64,000 bases of DNA from Salibaculum griseiflavum (GCF_003129565.1 NZ_QETF01000012.1:1-64000), one strand, 5' to 3'; positions 16,481 through 26,033 are shown, counted from the first letter of the stretch. The notes: a model not told the origin generated them from the letters alone. Numbers and translations are program-made.

Positions 16481-17871
16481 GTCAGTGCCTCCTTCCAGCG
16501 GGCGATCTGGTCCCGGACGCGGTCCGGGGCCGTGCCCCCGTAAGACGTGCGGCTGCGGACGGAATTGTCCACGCCCAGCACATCATACACCCCTTCGGTG
16601 ATTCCCGCGTGGCTGGATTTCATGACCTCCAGCGGCAGGTCCGGCAGGTCGCAGCCGCGCTTTTCGGCTTCGGCGACCAGCGCACCGGTGACGTGATGCG
16701 CCTCGCGGAAGGGCAGGCCCAATTCTCGCACCAGCCAGTCGGCGAGGTCAGTGGCGGTCGAGAAACCTGTGGCGGCCGCGGCCCGCAGGTTCTCGGGCCG
16801 GGCACTCATGTCCGCCACCATGCCCGCCATGGCCGCCAAGCCCAGCATCAGGTTGTCGGCGGCATCGAAAACCTGTTCCTTGTCCTCCTGCATGTCCTTG
16901 GAATAGGCCAAGGGCAGGCCCTTCATCACCGTCATCAGCGCCACGTTGGCGCCGAAGATGCGCCCGATCTTGGCACGCAGCAATTCGGCCGCATCCGGGT
17001 TGCGCTTCTGCGGCATGATCGACGATCCGGTGGACCATTTGTCGGACATGGACACGAACCGGAACTGGGCCGAGGACCAGATCACCAGCTCTTCGGCAAG
17101 GCGGCTCAGATGCATCGCGCAGATCGACGCGGCGGCCAGGAATTCCAGCGCGAAATCGCGGGCCGAGACGGCGTCGAGCGAATTGGCCATGGGGCCGTCG
17201 AAACCCAGCGCCTCGGCGGTCATCTGACGGTCGATGGGAAACGGCGTCCCCGCCAGCGCCGCCGCGCCGAGGGGCGACTCGTTCATCCGCTTGCGGGCAT
17301 CGGAGAACCGGGCGCGGTCGCGCCCGAACATCTCGACATAGGCCATCATATGATGGCCCCAGGTCACCGGCTGCGCGGTCTGCAGATGGGTGAAGCCCGG
17401 CATGACCCACTCCACCCCCTGTTCAGCCTGGCCCAACAGCGCCTTCTGCAGCGCCACGAGGCCCGCCTCGGCCGCATCGCACTGATCCCGCACCCAGAGC
17501 CGGAAATCCACGGCCACCTGGTCATTCCGACTGCGGCCCGTATGCAGGCGCCCGGCCGGTTCGCCGATCACCTCTTTCAGGCGCGCCTCGACATTCATGT
17601 GAATGTCCTCCAGCGCGGTGGAAAAGGTGAAAGTCCCGCCCTCGATCTCTGACAAGACCGTGAGCAGCCCTTCCCGAATGGCTTCGGCGTCCTTTTCTGA
17701 AATGATACCTTGGGCCGCCAACATGGCCGCATGCGCACGAGACCCGCCTATGTCCTGTTTCGCCAACCGTTTGTCGAACCCGATCGAGGCGTTGATCGCC
17801 TCCATGATCGCATCCGGTCCGCTGCCAAAGCGCCCGCCCCACATTGCATTCGATCCCGTTTTGTCCGACAT
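16477..17871 (-). CDS. argH: argininosuccinate lyase
   Basis: The 464-residue enzyme splits argininosuccinate into arginine and fumarate in the last step of arginine synthesis. The superfamily signature is present as [13 protein letters not shown] (about residue 280), with the catalytic His region in [12 protein letters not shown] and [10 protein letters not shown]. Length is normal. It is divergent from the TlpA-like gene with 27 bases between the two start codons, so promoters are very close or inside the neighbours. The lipoprotein gene follows with a four-base overlap. Confidence 0.97.
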   Translation of the reverse strand: MSDKTGSNAMWGGRFGSGPDAIMEAINASIGFDKRLAKQDIGGSRAHAAMLAAQGIISEKDAEAIREGLLTVLSEIEGGTFTFSTALEDIHMNVEARLKEVIGEPAGRLHTGRSRNDQVAVDFRLWVRDQCDAAEAGLVALQKALLGQAEQGVEWVMPGFTHLQTAQPVTWGHHMMAYVEMFGRDRARFSDARKRMNESPLGAAALAGTPFPIDRQMTAEALGFDGPMANSLDAVSARDFALEFLAAASICAMHLSRLAEELVIWSSAQFRFVSMSDKWSTGSSIMPQKRNPDAAELLRAKIGRIFGANVALMTVMKGLPLAYSKDMQEDKEQVFDAADNLMLGLAAMAGMVADMSARPENLRAAAATGFSTATDLADWLVRELGLPFREAHHVTGALVAEAEKRGCDLPDLPLEVMKSSHAGITEGVYDVLGVDNSVRSRTSYGGTAPDRVRDQIARWKEALT

Positions 17872-17898
17872 GGGTCCCCGCGTTCCAAAGGTGGTTAC

Positions 17899-18489
17899 AT
17901 GAACAAAGCCCTCATCCTGACAGCTGCCGCCGCCATTGGCCTTGCCGGTGGGCTATACTTGGCCTTGAGCGACAGGGAAAGCCCCGCGCCTGCCACCACG
18001 GTCTTGGATTTCACCGCGCTCGAAGAGATGCGCGGCGGCGACATGACCAAGCTTCAATTCGCCCAGGCCCCCGGCTCGGCGGTCGCCTTCGCCTCGGAAA
18101 CGGGCGAGGACATGACCTTCGCCGCCTACGAGGGCAAATACGCGCTGGTCAATTTCTGGGCCACATGGTGCGCCCCCTGCCGCAAGGAAATGCCGCAACT
18201 GGCCGAGTTGCAGGCCGAGTTCGGCGGCGAGGATTTCGAGGTTGTTACCATCGCGACCGGCCGAAACCCGCGCCCGGCGATGGAGGCGTTCTTTGAAGAG
18301 ATCGGCGTCGATAACCTGCCGATGCACACAGATGCCAGCAGCGCGCTGGCCCGCGACATGGGCGTTCTCGGCCTGCCGGTGACACTGATCCTCGATCCCA
18401 CTGGCCAGGAAATCGCCCGCCTTCAGGGCGACGCCGACTGGGCCAGCCCCGAAGCCAAGGCCATCATCGCTGCACTGATCGACGGGTAG
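17899..18489 (+). CDS. TlpA-like thiol:disulfide oxidoreductase
   Basis: The 196-residue product starts with a hydrophobic segment (residues 4-24) that works as a signal anchor or signal peptide, followed by a thioredoxin fold. The redox motif is in [15 protein letters not shown] (Cys-Ala-Pro-Cys), and the cis-proline region is [10 protein letters not shown]. TlpA/ResE-type proteins reduce periplasmic disulfides, often for cytochrome c maturation or copper delivery to oxidase. The ATG at 17899 follows GGTGG; upstream frame lies across argH and is rejected. Divergent from argH, as in many relatives. Confidence 0.9.
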   Translation: MNKALILTAAAAIGLAGGLYLALSDRESPAPATTVLDFTALEEMRGGDMTKLQFAQAPGSAVAFASETGEDMTFAAYEGKYALVNFWATWCAPCRKEMPQLAELQAEFGGEDFEVVTIATGRNPRPAMEAFFEEIGVDNLPMHTDASSALARDMGVLGLPVTLILDPTGQEIARLQGDADWASPEAKAIIAALIDG

Positions 18490-18510
18490 GGGCGGTTGGA
18501 TGCGGCGAGT

Positions 18511-18529
18511 GGCGGGTTTGAGCCCATCT
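18511..18529. repeat. degenerate intergenic element (copy 1)
   Basis: GGCGGGTTTGAGCCCATCT resembles GGCAGGTCGAACCCATGT at 46633-46650, about 15 of 19 positions with one gap. Both lie in non-coding gaps between convergent genes. The match is short and could be chance in G+C-rich DNA. Confidence 0.3.
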
Positions 18530-18582
18530 GTGCCGCCCGTTCGGCGCAACTGGCCGGCTAACAGTCGCGCAGCGGCCCGGCC

Positions 18583-18611
18583 ATCGTCAGCCCCTCCCGA
18601 GGGCTGGCGAT
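18583..18611. terminator. hairpin in convergent gap (possible terminator)
   Basis: ATCGTCAGCCC and GGGCTGGCGAT form an 11-pair stem (one G-U) with a 7-base loop, about 95 bases after the TlpA-like gene and before the convergent minus-strand gene. There is no T-run on either strand, so it may mark a transcript end or a structured repeat. A weaker 7-pair stem at 18666-18702 is followed on the minus strand by GCTTTAT and could end the OmpA transcript. Confidence 0.4.
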
Positions 18612-18763
18612 TGGGAAATGGACGCGCGAGGCTCGGTCTGGTGCAGTGTGCGGCAGCCATAAAGCGCCCCTGATAGTTTCGTTGGATCGCCACCCCAGGG
18701 GCTGACCATGGCCTCAGTCGAACGGCAGGAAAGTCCCGCCAACCAGCCTTTGTTGCCCGGCCT

Positions 18764-19090
18764 CTACCCGGCGTTCTGGCGCTCGATATAGGTGCGCAAT
18801 TCCTCGGCTTCGCGGCGGGCGTCGCGCAGCCCGTCCATCGCGGCGCGCAGTTCGGCCTCGGTCTGGGCCATCTGGTTGGTCATCTCGGCTTCGCGCTGTT
18901 GCAGGTAGGTGATCGCCTGGTCGCGGGTTTCCTCGGCCTCGTGCAGGGCCTGCGCCATCTTGTCCAACTCGCCCACCTCGGACTTGCTGACCCGGGTGAA
19001 GCGGTTGATCAGCCAGCTTGCGAACCAGCCAAGGCTGAAGGCCACGAACAGCACGATTGCCGTGGCGATGATGAACTCGGTCCTATTCAT
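18764..19090 (-). CDS. small membrane-anchored coiled-coil protein
   Basis: The 108-residue protein has one N-terminal membrane helix (about residues 7-28) and then a continuous charged helix (about 35-105) with heptad-like spacing of Leu, Met and Ala and many Glu, Arg and Gln residues, so a coiled coil is likely. Its start overlaps the end of the OmpA-family gene by eight bases, which implies coupled expression and possibly a structural partnership at the envelope. No family recognised. Confidence 0.75.
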   Translation of the reverse strand: MNRTEFIIATAIVLFVAFSLGWFASWLINRFTRVSKSEVGELDKMAQALHEAEETRDQAITYLQQREAEMTNQMAQTEAELRAAMDGLRDARREAEELRTYIERQNAG

Positions 19091-21002
19091 TCGTCTCTCC
19101 CGTCGCGGCCGCGTCTGAGCCGCCCTCCCCTGACCCGTCCGTCGCGCCTTCGGCGGCCAACTCGTCCAGCGTGCTGGCTTCTTCCGTCATTTCAACTTCG
19201 ATCAACGAGAACTCGATCCGGCGGTTCGCCTCGCGACCTTCTTCGGTCTCGTTGTCGGCGATCGGGTTGTCCTCGCCATAGCCCACGGCGCGGAAACTCG
19301 ATGTCGGCACCCGCCGCATGCGCAGCGCGGTCAGCACCGCCTCCGCCCTTTGCTGGGACAGGCGCTTGTTCATTTCCTCGCGGCCCTGGCTGTCGGTATA
19401 GCCCGCGATCTCGATCCGCAGGTCGGCACAGCGGCGCAGGATCTCGGCAATGTCGTCGACCACGGAAATCGCCGCGCCCGAAATATTGGCCGAGCCGGGG
19501 TCGAAGGTGATCTTGCGATCCAGCGTCACGGTTTCGATGCGCGACAGGCATTCCTCGTCCGTGGGCATCGCCTCGATCGGGTCCAGCGCCTCGACATATT
19601 CGACCTCGACTTCGAAATCCTGGTCTTCGCCGAGCTTTTCGATCAGCAACCGCGAGACGCGGGCGCCGGCTTCCTCGTCGCCGGATTTGCCACGCACGAC
19701 AACGGTATCCGGCTCGACCACGAGCGACCCGTTCGACAGGATCGACAAGGCCTCGATCCCGGCCAGAACCCGCACGCCCCAATTGCCGGGCAATCCGTCG
19801 ACCACCCGGGTGCCCATCGCGATATCGGCTGTTCCGAACCGCGCCCGGGCGTAGTTCTGTGCGGTAGTGTTGAGCAATTCGTCGGTGACCCGCCCCCGCA
19901 GCTGCACCGTGCCCTCTGGGCTGAGCGTGGCGATGAATTGTGGCGGGCCCTGATCGGCATCTTCGGGGGCCTCGGGCAACACCGCTTCCAGCGCGAAGAG
20001 CTCCGGAAGCTCGTTTTCCAAAGCCCCGACGATACGGTCGAAATTCCCCTGCACGGTGCCCTCTGACGCGATCAGGGTGATATCGGCATCGGAAATCGTA
20101 ACGGTCCCGCCGCCCAGTTCGCCAATGGCCGCAATCGAAAGCGACACAGCCTGCCCCCAGGTGCCGGACGGGGCGCCAAGCGCCAGGGTGCAGCCCACAC
20201 GCCCCTCGGCCCCGGCAGCGCGGGCAGCGGCGACGATACGGTCCTCCGCCTCTGTCGTATCGGCCACGCAACTCTCGAACCGCGCGCCCTCGGCATCCTT
20301 GACGAAACGGGTTGTGAAGGGGGTGATCACCGGGCGCGGCGCCATGATCTGCAACGCCACATCGACGCCCTCGGGCTGGTTACGGGCCAGGTCGCTTTCC
20401 ATGCGGGCCTTTTCCGCATCGGAATCGACGATGGCCTCGACGGCAACGCGGTCGGCGCGCACGGAAACCTTGGAGCGTGGCAAGGCGCGCAGGGCCCGAA
20501 TGCCGTAATCCACGGCCGCCTGCCAACCCTCTGGCTGGGGATAGTCTGCCACTTCCAGCAGATCCGCCACACGGTCGGGCGAGTCGGTCAGCCCCTCCAG
20601 ACGGGCATTCAGCCTTTCCCGATCCGAGGCGGCGGGGATCAGGCCGATGATCGAGATCCCACTGTCATTGCGCAGAACCTCCATCGAGAATTCCGGCGGC
20701 GCGATCCCTGTCGGGTCGCGGACTGTCATGTTGTCGATGACGCGGCTGGCATCCACCATGGTGCCTGCCGTGGAAATCGCCCGGAACCGCTCGGCCTCGC
20801 TGTCGGCCTGGCCTTCCAGAACGATCTGCAGCCCATCGCCGATGACCGAGGCAAAGCCGAGGCTGCGTTCTTCAAGTGCGGTTTCCACCGCCGCGACCGA
20901 GGTGCTTTCAACCGTCCGCACCGCCGCCTGCGCCGCGAAGACGCAAACCAGCGCGGCAAGGGCGAAAGCACCGATACGAATGAAGAGTTCCGAAAGACGC
21001 AT
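19083..21002 (-). CDS. OmpA-family protein with N-terminal BON-like repeats
   Basis: The 639-residue exported protein has a signal peptide (about residues 1-26, ending AAQA), then several repeated alpha/beta units of about 70-90 residues resembling BON domains, and a C-terminal OmpA-like peptidoglycan-binding domain (about residues 495-615). The OmpA motif reads IEIAGYTDSQGREEMNKRLSQQRAEAV, with the Asp and Arg that bind diaminopimelate, then the NRRIEF ending. The last 30 residues are acidic and low-complexity. It probably links the outer envelope to peptidoglycan. ATG at 21002 starts directly at the signal peptide. Confidence 0.85.
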   Translation of the reverse strand: MRLSELFIRIGAFALAALVCVFAAQAAVRTVESTSVAAVETALEERSLGFASVIGDGLQIVLEGQADSEAERFRAISTAGTMVDASRVIDNMTVRDPTGIAPPEFSMEVLRNDSGISIIGLIPAASDRERLNARLEGLTDSPDRVADLLEVADYPQPEGWQAAVDYGIRALRALPRSKVSVRADRVAVEAIVDSDAEKARMESDLARNQPEGVDVALQIMAPRPVITPFTTRFVKDAEGARFESCVADTTEAEDRIVAAARAAGAEGRVGCTLALGAPSGTWGQAVSLSIAAIGELGGGTVTISDADITLIASEGTVQGNFDRIVGALENELPELFALEAVLPEAPEDADQGPPQFIATLSPEGTVQLRGRVTDELLNTTAQNYARARFGTADIAMGTRVVDGLPGNWGVRVLAGIEALSILSNGSLVVEPDTVVVRGKSGDEEAGARVSRLLIEKLGEDQDFEVEVEYVEALDPIEAMPTDEECLSRIETVTLDRKITFDPGSANISGAAISVVDDIAEILRRCADLRIEIAGYTDSQGREEMNKRLSQQRAEAVLTALRMRRVPTSSFRAVGYGEDNPIADNETEEGREANRRIEFSLIEVEMTEEASTLDELAAEGATDGSGEGGSDAAATGETNE

Positions 21003-21059
21003 TTGGCCTCGACAACGGCAGGGATGCCCTTCCTTAGGCCCTAGCCGAACAGGGTTCAA

Positions 21060-22025
21060 TCACAGGAACAGAGCGACGGCGAAAAATGGCACGGGGATCA
21101 GGCCCGCGTCGCGGTTCGACCGGAACAGGCGCAGAAGGCCTGGGTTGTCCTCGGGGTCGAATTGCCGCAACTGCCACAACAGGTGCCAGCCCATCGCCCA
21201 TGGCCCGCACAGGGCCACCACAAGCGACAGGACAGACCGGTCAATGGCGACAAGGATTACCGCCAGCGCCATCAGGCTGACCGTGGCGACAAGGAACCAG
21301 CGCAGCCAGCGCGGCGTGGCATCACCGAAAAGCCGCGCGGTGGACTTCACCCCGATCAGAGCGTCATCCTCGGCGTCCTGATGGGCGTAGACCGTGTCAT
21401 AGAAAAGCGTCCAGCCCATGCCCGCAAGGTAAAGCACCACGGCGGGCCAGCCCAGGCTGCCCGTATGGGCGGTATAGACAAGCAGCGCGCCCCAGTTGAA
21501 CGCCAGGCCGAGGAAAACCTGCGGCCACCAGGTGAATCGCTTGGCAAAGGGATAGATGCAGACCGGCACAAGCGAGAGCACGCCCAACAGAATGGCATTC
21601 ATGTTGAAGGTCAGCAGGATCAGCAGCGCCACGAAACTTTGCAGCGCCATCCAGACCAGCGCCGCCCGCACCCCGACCTGCCCCGACGGGATCGGCCGCG
21701 ACCGGGTGCGCTCGACGCTGCCGTCGATATCGCGGTCGGTGATGTCGTTCCACGTGCAGCCCGCCCCGCGCATCAGGAACGCCCCCAGGGCACAGCCCAG
21801 CGCGATCCACAGGTCGAACCAGCCCGCGCGCCCGGTCTGCAACATGCCCAGGAGCAAGCCCCACCAGCAGGGCAGCAGCAGAAGCCAAGTGCCGATGGGC
21901 CTGTCCGCGCGGCTCAGCCGCAGGTAGGGCCGGGTTTCGGGCGGGGCGTGGCGATCCACCCAGTTGCCCCGGTAGGCATCGGCAACGGTTCCATCCTGCT
22001 CTGGCGTCTCTGGCGTCCCGGTCAT
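21060..22025 (-). CDS. ubiA: 4-hydroxybenzoate polyprenyltransferase
   Basis: The 321-residue membrane enzyme attaches the polyprenyl tail to 4-hydroxybenzoate in ubiquinone synthesis. Both Asp-rich motifs are present: NDITDRDIDGSVERTRSRP (about residues 90-108) and the second one in DTVYAHQDAEDDALIG. About eight or nine helices are seen. ATG at 22025 gives a normal N terminus; more upstream sequence overlaps the rsmE gene. The start lies only 11 bases from the divergent rsmE start. The quinone tail may be made by the polyprenyl synthase later in the window. Confidence 0.95.
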   Translation of the reverse strand: MTGTPETPEQDGTVADAYRGNWVDRHAPPETRPYLRLSRADRPIGTWLLLLPCWWGLLLGMLQTGRAGWFDLWIALGCALGAFLMRGAGCTWNDITDRDIDGSVERTRSRPIPSGQVGVRAALVWMALQSFVALLILLTFNMNAILLGVLSLVPVCIYPFAKRFTWWPQVFLGLAFNWGALLVYTAHTGSLGWPAVVLYLAGMGWTLFYDTVYAHQDAEDDALIGVKSTARLFGDATPRWLRWFLVATVSLMALAVILVAIDRSVLSLVVALCGPWAMGWHLLWQLRQFDPEDNPGLLRLFRSNRDAGLIPVPFFAVALFL

Positions 22026-22036
22026 ATGGTCCCCGC

Positions 22037-22753
22037 ATGTCCAAGGTTCGGCTTTTTGTAGATCACCCGCTGGGGGCGGGGCAAACGGTTCCGCTGGACC
22101 GCGATCAGGCGCATTACCTGTTCGGGGTGATGCGGCTGGGGCCGGGGGCGGTGCTGTCATTATTCAACGGGCAGGACGGGGAATGGGACGCCGAGGTCAC
22201 CGAGGCGGCCAAGCGCCGTGGCACGCTGACCTGCATTGCCCAAACCCGTCCCTTGCAGGAACCGCCCGACCTTTGGCTGCTTTTCGCACCCATCAAGAAG
22301 GCGCGGACCGATTTCATCGTCGAAAAGGCGACCGAGATGGGCGCGCGGCGGATCTGCCCGGTGCTGACCGAGTTCACCAATTCCGAACGGGTGCGGGTGG
22401 ATCGTTTGCAGGCCCACGCGGTGGAGGCCGCCGAGCAATGCGGGGGCACCTATGTGCCTGAGGTTGCCGAGCCTGTGAAACTGGACCGGCTGCTCGATGG
22501 CTGGGACCCGGCGCGCGCGCTGATGTTCTGCGACGAAACCCGGATCGGGGCGGCCGATGACCTGCCCGACACGTTGCGCGCGCCGACCGCCATCCTGATC
22601 GGGCCCGAAGGTGGCTTTTCCCCGCGCGAGCGCGACCGGTTGCGCGGCATGGACTGCGCCACGGGCGTTTCGCTCGGGCCGCGTATCCTGCGCGCCGACA
22701 CGGCGGCCGTCGCGGCGCTTACCCTGTGGCAAAACGCGCACGGAGACTGGTGA
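22037..22753 (+). CDS. rsmE: 16S rRNA (uracil1498-N3)-methyltransferase
   Basis: The 238-residue SPOUT enzyme methylates U1498 of 16S rRNA with S-adenosylmethionine. The N-terminal PUA-like part is seen in DRDQAHYLFGVMRLGPG, and the knot in LIGPEGGFSPRERD and SLGPRILRADTAAVAAL. Length is usual. No Shine-Dalgarno sequence is visible before the ATG, and the start is 11 bases from the divergent ubiA start. Its stop overlaps the next start (TGATG). Confidence 0.95.
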   Translation: MSKVRLFVDHPLGAGQTVPLDRDQAHYLFGVMRLGPGAVLSLFNGQDGEWDAEVTEAAKRRGTLTCIAQTRPLQEPPDLWLLFAPIKKARTDFIVEKATEMGARRICPVLTEFTNSERVRVDRLQAHAVEAAEQCGGTYVPEVAEPVKLDRLLDGWDPARALMFCDETRIGAADDLPDTLRAPTAILIGPEGGFSPRERDRLRGMDCATGVSLGPRILRADTAAVAALTLWQNAHGDW

Positions 22754-23250
22754 TGCGCCCCGAGGTCAAAGCCCTGCTTCTGCGCTGGCGCGAGGCCCTT
22801 ATCGGCCTGGCCGTTGCGGCCCTGGGCCTCTATTGGGGCCTGGTTTCCTTCGGTATCCTTCGGTGGTTGGGCTGGGTGATCGTGGTCGCCGGTCTGGCGC
22901 TGATCGTCACCGGCATCCAGCGCGGAAGATTCCGGCGTGCGGGTGACGGGCCGGGGATCGTCACGGTCCGAGAGGGCCGCGTCGCCTATATGGGCCCCGA
23001 GGCGGGCGGGATCGTGGATATCGATGCGCTGCTCCGGCTGGATCTGTCCCCGGATGGACCGGCCTGGGTGTTGATCAGCGAGGATGGCAGTCGCCTGACC
23101 ATTCCTGCAGATGCGCGCGGGGCGGACCAGCTCTTTGACCTCTTCGCGACCCTTCCGGGGCTGGGGTTGGATCACCTGCTGCACCTGCTGGATCATCCAG
23201 GCGAGACGCCGCAAACGCTCTGGCAACGCGGGCGGAAGCAATTGCACTGA
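22753..23250 (+). CDS. two-helix membrane protein of unknown function
   Basis: A 165-residue protein translationally coupled to rsmE. Two hydrophobic helices lie at about residues 13-32 and 38-56, followed by a basic stop-transfer (QRGRFRR) and a cytoplasmic domain of about 105 residues with beta-strand pattern (IVTVREGRVAYMGPEAGGIVDID, WVLISEDGSRLTIP). I recall this type as a conserved rhodobacterial hypothetical, but cannot name a family. No catalytic motif is apparent. Confidence 0.75.
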   Translation: MRPEVKALLLRWREALIGLAVAALGLYWGLVSFGILRWLGWVIVVAGLALIVTGIQRGRFRRAGDGPGIVTVREGRVAYMGPEAGGIVDIDALLRLDLSPDGPAWVLISEDGSRLTIPADARGADQLFDLFATLPGLGLDHLLHLLDHPGETPQTLWQRGRKQLH

Positions 23251-23342
23251 CCCGCGCCAAATCGCACAGCCTCCGTGCATTGACTTGGGCTGATACAGGC
23301 GGCACCAAGGTTTTCTGAAAGAAACAAGAAGGGCCGCGTGCC

Positions 23343-24713
23343 ATGTCCATTCCCCAATCCGGTGGCGGCCCCATCGAAAGCCGCGACCAGCTTGCCGAAT
23401 TCCTTGAAAAGGGCTGCAAGCCCAAGGACGACTGGCGCATCGGCACCGAGCACGAGAAATTCGGCTATTGCACCGACACGCTGCGCCCGCTGCCCTATGA
23501 CGGGGAACGATCGGTCAAGGCCATGCTGGAAGGGCTGCGCTTTCGCTATGGCTGGGACCCGGTCTTCGAGGGCGAGAACATCGTCGGGCTGGAAAAGGGC
23601 GGGGCGAACGTATCGCTGGAACCGGGCGGACAGCTGGAACTGTCCGGCGCGCCGCTGGAAACCATCCACCAGACCTGCGACGAGGTGAACACGCACCTGC
23701 GAGAGGTCAAGGACATCGCTGACGAGATCGGAGTCGGTTTCATCGGGCTGGGTGCGGCCCCGATCTGGTCGCACGAGGACATGCCGATGATGCCCAAGGG
23801 GCGGTATCGGTTGATGACCGATTACATGGACCGGGTCGGCACCCACGGCAAACAGATGATGTACCGGACCTGCACCGTGCAGGTGAACCTGGATTTCGGG
23901 TCCGAGGCAGACATGGTGCAAAAGCTGCGCGTCGCGCTGGCCCTGCAACCCGTCGCCACCGCGCTCTTCGCCAATTCCCCCTTCTTCGAGGGCAAGGTGA
24001 ACGGCCACAAAAGCTGGCGCAGCCGCATCTGGCGCGATCTGGACGCGGATCGCACCGGCATGCTGCCCTTCGTCTTCGAGGATGGCATGGGGTTCGAACG
24101 CTGGGTCGATTACGCGCTCGATGTGCCGATGTATTTCGTCTACCGCGACGGCAGGTATATCGACGCGCTTGGCCAGTCTTTCCGCGACTTCCTTGACGGC
24201 AAGCTGCCGGCCCTGCCCGGCGAAACCCCAACCCTGTCGGACTGGGCCGACCACCTGACCACGATCTTCCCCGAGGCGCGCATCAAGCAATTCATCGAGA
24301 TGCGCGGCGCCGATGGCGGCCCGTGGCGGCGGTTATGTGCGCTTCCGGCCTTCTGGGTCGGGCTGATGTATGATCAGGGCGCGCTGGATGCCGCGTGGGA
24401 CCTGGTCAAGGACTGGGATGCGGAAACCCGCGAAGCGTGGCGCGTCGAGGCCTCGGTGCACGGGTTGCAGGCCAAGGTCGGCGGTCGGACCATGCAGGAA
24501 CTGGCCGGCGACGTGGTCGACATCGCGCGCGGCGGGCTCAAGGCGCGGGCCCGGCCCGGGCTGGGCGGTATGGTCGCCGATGAACGCCACTTCTTGCATG
24601 CGCTCGAGGACACGATCGAAACCGGCAAGGCCCCGGCGGATGAGTTGCTGGACGCCTACCACGGCGACTGGAACGGCGACCTGACCCGGATTTACAGGGA
24701 CTTCAGCTACTAG
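23343..24713 (+). CDS. gshA: glutamate-cysteine ligase (plant/alphaproteobacterial type)
   Basis: The 456-residue enzyme makes gamma-glutamylcysteine, the first step to glutathione. It is the GCS2-type family shared by plants and alphaproteobacteria, shown by RIGTEHEKFGY (ATP/glutamate site, about residues 35-45), LEPGGQLELSGAPLETIHQT and MYRTCTVQVNLDF. Length is normal for the family. A weak hairpin (24720-24744) follows the stop. The gene has a 92-base upstream spacer of its own, so it probably has its own promoter. Confidence 0.96.
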   Translation: MSIPQSGGGPIESRDQLAEFLEKGCKPKDDWRIGTEHEKFGYCTDTLRPLPYDGERSVKAMLEGLRFRYGWDPVFEGENIVGLEKGGANVSLEPGGQLELSGAPLETIHQTCDEVNTHLREVKDIADEIGVGFIGLGAAPIWSHEDMPMMPKGRYRLMTDYMDRVGTHGKQMMYRTCTVQVNLDFGSEADMVQKLRVALALQPVATALFANSPFFEGKVNGHKSWRSRIWRDLDADRTGMLPFVFEDGMGFERWVDYALDVPMYFVYRDGRYIDALGQSFRDFLDGKLPALPGETPTLSDWADHLTTIFPEARIKQFIEMRGADGGPWRRLCALPAFWVGLMYDQGALDAAWDLVKDWDAETREAWRVEASVHGLQAKVGGRTMQELAGDVVDIARGGLKARARPGLGGMVADERHFLHALEDTIETGKAPADELLDAYHGDWNGDLTRIYRDFSY

Positions 24714-24755
24714 GCGACAGCCCGGCCCCGCGAGGGAACCGGGCGTTTCACGTCC

Positions 24756-25138
24756 CTATTCGAAGGTCTGCGCCGGGTTGGACGGGCCGCCCGGTTCCGG
24801 GCCCCAGTCATTGGTGCGCGGCTCGCTCGGCTGGATGAAGAAATAAATCAGGATGATTGCCCCGATGATCGGGATGAAGGCCAGAAGAAGCCACCAGCCG
24901 CTTTTTCCGATATCATGCAGGCGGCGCACCCCGACCGCGATCGCGGGGATCAGAAGGCCCAGGCTGACGATCAGCGACAGGATCGCAAAGATCGCGGCGA
25001 TCCCACAAGAACGTTCAACACGATATTCACCAGGATGTTGAACAGGAAGAACCACCAGTATTCCGACCGGCTCGAACGACCTTTGAAATCAAGGTAACGC
25101 TCCAGCAGAGCGGTGCGAACAGCTGTCATGAAATCCAT
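24756..25138 (-). pseudogene. DUF805 membrane protein gene with a -1 frameshift
   Basis: Read from ATG at 25138, the frame gives a DUF805 N terminus: MDFMTAVRTALLERYLDF, KGRSSRSEYWWFF and a first helix, but it stops prematurely. From 25004 downward a second frame gives the rest: IAAIFAILSLIVSLGLLIP, VGVRRLHDIGKSGWW and a C-terminal helix, typical of the family. One extra G in the GGG run at 25002-25004 would rejoin both parts as NVLVGIAAIF, a natural DUF805 join. The intact protein would be about 128 residues with three or four helices. Either a true mutation, a sequencing or assembly error, or a slippage site. Function of the family is unknown. Confidence 0.8.
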
Positions 25139-25340
25139 CTAACAAACTCCTTTTCTGCATCGTGAGTTGCGAGAAGCGTCCGCCACCTTGCGGCTTCGGT
25201 CAACGCCAATCTTCTGTGCGGTATGGTTTTCCCTACGCCTCTTGTGGTCGCGAAAACCCGACTACCTTGCGCGCTCTGCTGCTTGCTAGGATTGCGGTGG
25301 CCCGCCCATTTTTCGCGGCCGCAGATATTTGGAGAAAGTC

Positions 25341-26033
25341 ATGTTCAATAAACCGTCTCGTTTCGTGGACCGGGTTTTTATCCACTGTTCCGCATCCGAT
25401 CACGCCAATCACGACAACGTCGCCACCATGCGACGCTGGCACCTGGAAAGGGGGTGGCGCGATGTCGGCTATCACCTGTTCATCCGCAAATCCGGGATGC
25501 TGGAAGACGGCCGTTCACTGGAAGAAACGCCAGCGGCCCAGGCCGGCAACAACATGGGCACGATTGCGATCTGCCTGCACGGTTTGAAAGAGGACAAGTT
25601 CACCGAGGCCCAGTTCGACAGGCTGCGCCAGCTCTGCCTGGAGATAAACAACGCCTATGGCGGCGCGCTGACCTTTCACGGCCACCGCGAAGTCGCGGCA
25701 AAGGCCTGCCCGGTCTTCGACTACAAGTCTGTGCTCAAGCTCGATCGGTTCGGGCGGCTTAGCCTGAACGGGGCCGATCTGCAGGACCTGGCCGAAGATG
25801 CCGGCGACGATCCCGAAACGCTGCCGGTCTTGCGCCGGGGGGATCGCGGCCCGGCCGTTGCCCGCATGCAGAAACTGCTGGTCGTCAAGGACGACGGTAT
25901 TTTCGGCCCGCGGACCGATGCCGCGGTCCGCGATTTCCAGTCCTCGAAGGGCCTGACCCGCGATGGTGTCGTGGGGCCGATCACCTGGGCCGCTCTATTG
26001 GCCAATGACCGGATCGAGCACGACGGCAGCTAG
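25341..26033 (+). CDS. N-acetylmuramoyl-L-alanine amidase with peptidoglycan-binding domain
   Basis: The 230-residue protein has an Amidase_2 (T7 lysozyme-like) domain in residues about 5-130 and a PG_binding_1 repeat at about 165-220 (LRRGDRGPAVARMQKLL and DGVVGPITWAAL). The zinc ligands fit: His15 in VFIHCSASD, and the later His and Cys eight residues apart in HGHREVAAKACP. There is no signal peptide, as in phage endolysins. The ATG at 25341 has GGAG six bases upstream. The 3' end overlaps plsY by four bases, convergently. It could serve cell-wall recycling, or be a relic of a phage or gene-transfer particle. Confidence 0.88.
   Translation: MFNKPSRFVDRVFIHCSASDHANHDNVATMRRWHLERGWRDVGYHLFIRKSGMLEDGRSLEETPAAQAGNNMGTIAICLHGLKEDKFTEAQFDRLRQLCLEINNAYGGALTFHGHREVAAKACPVFDYKSVLKLDRFGRLSLNGADLQDLAEDAGDDPETLPVLRRGDRGPAVARMQKLLVVKDDGIFGPRTDAAVRDFQSSKGLTRDGVVGPITWAALLANDRIEHDGS

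Noticed and set aside
23280-23310. TTGACT as a -35 box for gshA
   Set aside because: No acceptable -10 sequence lies at 16-18 bases distance.
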